Assembly: GCF_032884065.1 (NCBI RefSeq)
Contig: NC_088863.1
Location: 47,815,238-47,879,237 of the forward strand
DNA: 64,000 nucleotides
Direction: 5' to 3'
Source: Artemia franciscana
Lineage: Eukaryota > Arthropoda > Branchiopoda > Anostraca > Artemiidae
Shown here: positions 57,306 through 64,000 of the stretch, in pieces
Numbering within the stretch: position 1 is the stretch's first letter
Layout: each line of letters opens with the position of its first letter
Notes under the pieces: model-generated
What the model was told of the DNA's origin: nothing
Databases searched by the model: none
The model's input: only the letters and a program-made list of their open reading frames with translations
Made by a program: the position numbers and the translations under genes

Positions 57306-60300
57306 CCTATTTAGAACTTTACCAGCACCATAAGTGTCTCAGAGATTTCTCCTCGAGGAGAAATCGCTGAGCTTTTCCCTCTTTCTAATGTCTTCTAGTT
57401 AAGCCCCTTTTGCTTTTTGACCTTCTCCTGTCAAGGGGGGTAGAAATGCTGGGAGTGCTTCGAACGGAGTTTGATATGTTTCTACATCCTCCAACGTTGC
57501 CGCAGTTCACGAAAAGTAAATCAGACGATACTGGATATTTATTTTATTAGAGACAGGAATAGTTTCAAATTAGAATAGACATCGTTCTCACAGTCTTATA
57601 AATCAACTTCATATACTCTTTAAAGCTACACAATTATGAAAGGGCTAGGGTAATGACTAGACAACATATCCACAAATCCTAACTTGGTCTGTATCTCGGC
57701 TCCTGAAGAGTTGACTCGCCAGGTTCAGTAACTTTCCGACACAGCAAATATTTTCACTTTGGCCCATCTGTCACTTTCTCAAATGCATAAGCAGTGGATT
57801 GAGCACAATTTAAAATTGTGCACACCAGGTGGTGCACGCCATGCGTCGTAAAAGTTTGCTAGACGTGGTGTGAAGTGGTGCAGCGTGGTCTGATCTACCC
57901 CAAGCGTGACACAACAAATGGTACCCCGTGATGCACATCAGTTGCTCGGGAAAGGACAATCCCTCGTGATTTTTGTATGGTAATTTTCAATAGTTTTCAG
58001 CCAAATATCACTCTTCTAGTTGTGGTGAAGGAAGGTCAATTTTTTCAGCCCTGGTTTCCAAAATTATTTTGTTTTTATAAAATTGCAGGTGGAACCGGCA
58101 TACCGTTTTTTAAACACCAAACAAAAATAAAAAAAAATATGACAAAATGTAAAATTCTAAAATGAATTAACCCAAATCAATGTTTTTCCGGACGAAACTA
58201 GGATTAAATTGAGTGCAGTGCGAAACAACATTACCTAACCGTTGGATAACAAGAAAAAAAGAATTTCAAGGACTTTTAAGAAATTCTACTCTTTTCAACA
58301 TATGACCTTGGCTGATTTACCCCTTTGCGGCCTTTTTCTTGCCAAACTTCATAGGAGCGTGAAGCAGAAAAATCGCACATGATGAACTATATTCGGGTAG
58401 CGGGCTTTTTCAATTTCAACCTGTCCATCTCATACAGTTTGATGCAATTCCGGCACAAAATCCTGAAGGAAGGTTAACGGACAAAATGTAAGCCATATGT
58501 TACAAATTGTTCCTGGGTCCTAAGCCCGTTAATTCGTTAGCGACTAGTTATCAAAACTGGTCACCAATGGTAGTTGAAGATGTAAAAGTTAGAGCCTAAA
58601 GTAAAACGAAATTTATTTCAATAGTTTGCTTGGATGGTATTTTTTTTACAATTTCTACATAAAACACTTTGCAAGTCTACTCTGAGTTAAATATTTTTGC
58701 TAAGTTTATCCGTATAAATTTTAACAGTTGGAGACAAGCCTACAAAAATATTGTAAAGGAAAAGGGAGACAAATCCATTAAGCAATTTCTTTTTAACCAT
58801 AAAAGGGTCATGCTTGTTCTGACAGTTCTAAAATTTTCGCTTTATGGAATTTATTCCTCTTTCAAAGCGGCTTATATCTGGTCCAACCTCCGACCCTGTA
58901 TAGTTACCCATGACTCTGGTACTTGCAAGTTGAACATTAAGCGCGAAGTTTTTTGCTCAATCCAACTTTAGATATCAGGGTGGGTATTCACATTAAGCTG
59001 CAGTGACCCGTCCAATGATTTTCCTCATGTTCTGTGACTCAGTGACCACTCGAGATCTTCTGAATTTTACTTATTATTGAAACCTTCGAAAAACTCCCAT
59101 AGATTTTGGCTTTTTGAATATCTCCCTCCCCCATAGAAAATTCCTTTTTAGAGTACTGCATTCATATTTTGGAGCCGGTTCTGTTAATTAGTTTTATACT
59201 TTTTGACTTTTTCATTGCTCAAGGTTGTTAATAGCTCTTAAGGTACTAGATCAACCAAAATAAAAATATTTTAAGCCCCCTGAAACCCAGGAGTCTTTTC
59301 ATGCCTGGAAGCTACAGTTTTCTATTATCTTTCATTTGGTTGTTCAAAATGACATAGTTTTTTAGACAGTCCCTTATTTTTGCCAGTGCTGCCAGGGTGA
59401 AGCGTTAAAATAGATAGGAGAAATTAGCTAGTCAATTTTGAAACTGCTTTTCGTCTGTACAAAAGTCAAACAGTAACAATATGTTGACTCCCAAAGATAA
59501 ACACGCCTTCAAAGGAAAGCTACACCTTCTTATGCTGTTTTGTGCAAACATATACTTTTGGCTGATTTTTGCGGGTTACTTGCCCAAGTTTATTAATTTC
59601 AAATTTGACTTCCGCAAATAATAAGATGTGCATGACTGCATATGGTAGTTTTTATTATTAAAAGTTTAAATTCCTAGTTTTTCTCCAAATTTTAAAGATA
59701 TGGTATGTAGGTTTCCACTTAAGCTGTCCAAATAGTCAGAATTCATTTTCACTGTCATGAACAGTTTAGTTGAGAATAAACGCCATAGTTTAGTTAGCGG
59801 AACGGTTGTTCTGCGTTTGCCAGACTTATAAAATGTTAAGTAGCCTATCTGAAAAAATTCTAACCATTTCTAAAACGTATACTTCCACCTTATAAAAGCA
59901 TCTACAGATCAACTGTCCATTTTGCGAGTTTTACCTCTTTATTCAGAATATTAATTCATTCTTAGCTTTTTTTAGGGCTACATCTCCTCTCTTTGAGAAA
60001 AAAGGAAAGTTCAGCGAATTGAGGTATTCTTGAAAAATGATACTCATGTCGCAAAAATCGTCATATTTAATTTATCTTCATCAATGAAGCAATTAAATCT
60101 GCACGAATTGTAAATTGTAGGCAAATCGTGAGATAGCAATTATTACAACGGTACCGCACAATTACACAATTATGACGTGCATTACTGACCGATAAACTGA
60201 TAGCACAAGATGATACAATAATAAGCAATAAAAAAAAGTGTAAAAAGCCCCATGGAAAACTTAAAAATATTACGATTATATTCTTTATTTATACATGCCA

Positions 60301-60898
60301 TCAGCTTACCTTCTATATATTTAGTTACAAGAATTTTTTTTCAGAAATACGTGCAAGAAATCCAGGATTTTCTCGATGTAGACGTCTAACGCTTTTATAA
60401 AAAGCATTCATTTATTTATTTTACAGCTGAATTTGGACGCTTAGTAGTAAATAGGGACAGTTGTATGCAACAATTTAGGAAATAAGTTACTACAATGAAT
60501 TTATTATAAAAGTTATGTCGGGTATCTTTTTTTAGGGGGCTCTTTGTGAAAAGAAAACTACCGTTTGTGTGGTAGACTCAAAGAACAGCAGTGGTTTCGC
60601 TATTTTGGACCTTTAGCTGACCCAGAAACTGGATCACCAGTCTCAAATTCAAATTACTAGTCTTGCGACCTTTTTTTCTTTTTACTTCCTTCTGCCAGTT
60701 CTCTATGTTTTTTAAAGCTGCGTTTCTTTCAGACAGAATAAAAGCTTAAGGTTTTACAGATCTACTAATTACGGCTATGGTTTTATCCATTTTCAACGCA
60801 TAATACTCCGAATAAGCAGGTATAGGCATGCGTAAGCAGAATATGGAATAAGTGCAAGGAAATGCTTGACCGAATATGTAGCGTTGTTCCGGAGGTGC
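57306..60898. other. No gene recognised in 3.6 kb
   Basis: Mixed AT-rich sequence. A short palindrome GCACAATTT-A-AAATTGTGC lies near 57808-57826. A 100-codon + strand ORF at 58669-58971 and others have no recognisable motif. A possible acceptor and short open frame near 60534-60618 is noted but not supported. Confidence 0.4.
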
Positions 60899-60906
60899 TT
60901 ACGGGG

Positions 60907-61199
60907 CACAGCTTAGATACCAATAGAGTTATGAAAACTCGATTTATTTTCGGGACACAATGCGTGGTAGCAATACCAGCGGCTGGAGACAGGAAACTGG
61001 CAGCACAGCTTAGATACCAATATTGGTATCCAAGCTGTGTATGCAACAAAACAAAATCGCGTAACCGCCTATGGTGTTGTAGTACGATCTACGTGTCGGA
61101 GCGCGGGCTTGGAGGAGGCGCCAAGTTCAGGGCTCTATATCAAAAGCTTCTCGTGGGTAAGACGGGAGTTTTCATAACTGTATTGGTATCTAAGCTGTG
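60907..61199. mobile_element. 293-bp hAT-like MITE with 34-bp terminal inverted repeats
   Basis: Left terminus CACAGCTTAGATACCAAT... (60907-60940) and right terminus (61166-61199) are reverse complements at 33 of 34 positions. The flanks TTACGGGG (60899-60906) and TTATGGGG (61200-61207) form an 8-bp target duplication with one difference. A second, near-perfect 36-bp palindrome of the same terminus lies in the middle (61004-61039). No transposase; non-autonomous. Confidence 0.88.
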
Positions 61200-61207
61200 T
61201 TATGGGG

Positions 61208-61990
61208 GTAGGTAATAAAATAATAAAAAAAATTAGGTGATTACACTATAGGCTAGATATAAGGTAGGCAATCTTTGTTAAATTTTGCTGATAGTACAGA
61301 AACTAGAAAAAAAGAAGAATTATACAATTTGGCTCCCCGTTCAATTTTGCTGAGTCTAATGGTTAAGATATCGACACTGATAAGTTACGCGAATGATACT
61401 GGTGTGGATAAGGCGCAGAAGTGTTTTTACCCGGTCCCTGAGATCTCAAATTTTTGTGCGATTTTTCTGTAATATATTATGTTCTCTTATAATTCAGCGG
61501 TTTACACATGTTTTTGAATTAGGCCCCTCCCTCCCTGAACATTGGAGTTTTCACAACAAAGTAAAATTCCTGTGTAATGTCTGTACTGGGTCTATATTTT
61601 GTTCTGTTTCTGTCTACTCCCCTGTTCTCCCCTGTTTCTGTCTACTTTGGTAAAAGATCAATACCAAGAAGTCTAGTGGGTACGACCTTGGTTTTAAAGT
61701 TTATTGTTCTTTGATCAAGGCGTTGTTTCTATTCTTAGTCTATAGAGTCACTTTAAATAAAAAAAAAAACATAACAATGAGAAAAACATGAGACAGCGAA
61801 GTCAAAAGCTTGTTTTTCTAAAAATCAATTTGGCTTTTCATGAAACTGTGAATGCTATTTTTTTATTTACTGTGGAAATTTTGTTTTGTTTTCTCAATGT
61901 CGAAGTTAATTCATTATGCAATGGAAAGATTAGAGTTTAGATCTGTACTGTAGTAAGTTCTAGTAAAAGGAAAGCGATGAAATTTAGTGG
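61208..61990. other. No feature recognised
   Basis: Sequence between the MITE and the last family A copy. Short ORFs have no recognisable similarity. Confidence 0.4.
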
Positions 61991-64000
61991 TGTTTATGGC
62001 ACTTGGTATTTGTATTTGACATATAGCGATCGCAAATTCGGTTGGTCGGTCTGTCCCGGTTTTGCTAGTTTGGGCACTTCCAGATATTCTAGGACGATGT
62101 AATTTGGCAGGCGTATCAGGGACAGGACCATATTAAATTAGAAATAGTCTCTTCCCTCATTCGATCGTCTAGGGGGGAGTGGGACGGTTAATTCACAAAA
62201 AAATAAAAAATGAGATATTTTTAACTGACGACGAGGTCATCAGGTCTTAATGAAATTTGTCTCAGAGCTTTTATTTCAAATCTCGATTGGATTCAGTGAC
62301 ACAGGGGGGAGTTGGATCACAAACCGGAAATCTTTCAAAACGCATAGAGTAGAGGGATCGGGATGGAACTTGGCGAGAAAAATAGCACAAGTCCTAGGTA
62401 TGTGATTGAAATAACCGGAATGGAACTGCTCTCTTTGGGGGAGTTGGGGGAGGTTTAATTCTGAAAAATTAGAAAAATGAGATATTATTAACTTCAGTAC
62501 AAGTCATCGTATCTTAATGAAATCTTAATGGGATCTTAATGAAAAGGACTTCGAACTCAGATCTTTTATTTTAAATCCTGACCAGACCCCGTATCATTGG
62601 GAAGAATTGGAGAGGGGGGGGTGGAAATCTTGGAAAACGCTTTGAGTGGAGAGATCAAGATGAAACTTGGTGGGAAGAATAAGCACAAGTCCTATATACG
62701 TGATTGACACAACCGGACTGGATCCACTATCTTTGGGGGAGTTGGGGAGGGGGACCTAATTCAGTAATTCGAAAAAATTAGAAAAAATGAGGTATTTTTA
62801 ACTTACGAAAGGGTGATTGGATCCTAATGAAATTTGCTATTTAGAAGGACCTTGTGTCTCAGAGCTCTTATTTTAAATCCTGATCAGATCTGATGACATT
62901 AGGGGGAGTTGGAGGAGGAGACCGGAAATCTTGGAAAACACTTAGAATGGAGAAATCGTGATGATACTTTTTGTTAAGAATAAGCACAATTCCTAGATAC
63001 GTGATTGACAAGACAGGATTGACTCTCTTTGGGGGAGTTGTGGGGGAGGTTAATTCCGAAAAATTAGAAAAAATGAGGTATTTGTAACTTACGAGGGGTG
63101 ATCAGATCTTAATGAAATTTCATATTTAGAAGGATCTTGTGATTCACAGCTCTTATTTTAAACCCACTACGATATCCGAAGACATGGGGGGAGTTGGAGG
63201 GGGAAACCGGAAATCTAGGAAAACGTGAAAATTGAGGTGTCTTTGTCTTATGAATGGGTGATCGGATCTTAATGAAACTTGATATATAGAAAGATCTTAT
63301 GTATCAGATGCTCCATTTTCAAATAAAGTCGGATGTTGGGACATAGGGGGCTGGAGGGGGGAAACAGAAATCTTGGAAACCAGAAATCTTGGAAAACACT
63401 TAGAGTGGCGAGATCCGGATGAAACTTGATGGGAAGAATAAGCACAAGTTCTAGATACGTAGATACAAGTTCGGATCTGCTCTCTTTGGGGGAGTTGGGG
63501 GGATTTCCAGTGCTTTGGCGAGTTCGGTGCTTCTGGACGAGCTAGGACCATGAAAATTGGTAGGCAAGTCAGGGACCTGCACAAATAAACATGATAAGTG
63601 TCTTTTTCCCAATTCGATCATCTGGGGGGCTGGAGGAAGAAGAAAAATTGAAAAAATTAGGTATTTTGAACTTACGACTGGGTGATCGAATCTTAATGAA
63701 ATTTGATATTTAGAAGGACCTTGTGTCTCAGAGACCTGACCGCATCCCGACCGTATCCGGTGATATTGGGGAGAGTTGGAGGAGCAAACGGGAAATCTTG
63801 GAAAACGCTTAGAGTGAAGCTTTTGGCACACAATCAAGCACGAGTCCTAGATACGTGATTGACGTAACCGGACTGAATTTGCAACCTTTGGGGGAGTTGG
63901 GGGGTTTTAATTCGGAAAAATTAGAAAAATTGAGGTATTTTTAACTTTGAACGGTTGGACCGGACCTTAATGAAATTTGATTTTTAATAGGAACTCCGGT
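61990..64000 (-). repeat. Family A repeat, right end to window edge
   Basis: It starts with TTTATGGCACTTGGTATTTG and the GGTCGGTCTGTCC tract; internal units carry AACGCTTTGAGTGGAG-type anchors at about 280-bp spacing. Near 63510-63600 the left-type unit (GGCGAGTTCGGTGCTTCTGG, TTGGTAGGCAAGTCAGGG) appears, but further standard units follow to the window end, so this copy is either rearranged or two copies joined. Confidence 0.88.

Noticed and set aside
57808-57826. Palindrome GCACAATTT-A-AAATTGTGC
   Set aside because: Short AT-rich palindromes of this size are expected in a 64-kb AT-rich window.
58669-58971. 100-codon + strand ORF
   Set aside because: No motif, no splice context and AT-driven composition; length is within chance for this window.
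60534-60618. T-rich acceptor followed by an open frame (GALCEKKTTVCVVDSKNSSG)
   Set aside because: Only about 28 codons before a stop, no recognisable similarity and no partner exon; could be chance.
63297-63837. Minus-strand ORFs with Ser/Pro-rich sequence
   Set aside because: They are translations of family A units; similar short ORFs appear in other copies but are not conserved in frame or length.

Overview
This is a eukaryotic nuclear window, AT-rich and dominated by repeats. It holds one convincing host gene and a dense layer of nested transposable elements. Introns, long microsatellites, several LINE clades and short repeat-derived ORFs all point to an animal. The caspase-8/Dredd-type gene and the style of the RTE-like LINEs suggest an arthropod. 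I suspect a crustacean such as the brine shrimp Artemia, because the repeat families look familiar from that genus, but that is recollection and not a search result.

Host gene (822-11284, minus strand). Four coding exons (11284-10363, 7648-7511, 4052-3915, 1132-822) join through GT-AG introns, all in phase 1, into a complete 502-residue initiator caspase. It has a DED-type prodomain, a large subunit with the catalytic His and the QACQG Cys motif, a linker with an IEHD-G candidate cleavage site, and a small subunit followed by an unusual C-terminal extension of about 43 residues. Its introns hold an RTE-like LINE (about 7.74-9.96 kb), a second LINE fragment (5.65-6.96 kb), a long (TA)n tract and a copy of repeat family A. 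A decayed duplicate of part of exon 1 lies just upstream (about 11.45-11.62 kb).

Rest of the window. 11.9-13.4 kb is a (TAG)n-rich tandem array. 15.47-16.57 kb is a 431-bp tandem repeat. 16.9-21.7 kb is a broken LINE with gag-like ORF1, endonuclease, RT and RNase H. 21,705-30,773 is bounded by hAT-like termini with a near-perfect 8-bp target duplication, and seems to contain a Mutator-like transposon with long inverted repeats (about 23.3-29.9 kb) that carries transposase and YqaJ-type nuclease fragments. 30.99-31.66 kb is a long-inverted-repeat element. 33.17-35.75 kb is an L2/CR1-like LINE with an (ATCT)n tail. 45.1-49.6 kb is an RTE-like LINE 5' half split by family B foldback elements. 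60,907-61,199 is a small hAT-like MITE with an 8-bp target duplication.

Two non-coding repeat families recur. Family A (nine copies) has short hairpins at both ends and an internal tandem repeat of about 275-295 bp; two copies carry a tRNA-Pro-like segment. Family B has a hairpin end and internal long inverted repeats. Both look like non-autonomous mobile elements; their class is inference. Apart from the caspase I see no other confident host gene, only one weak candidate exon at 53.14-53.42 kb.
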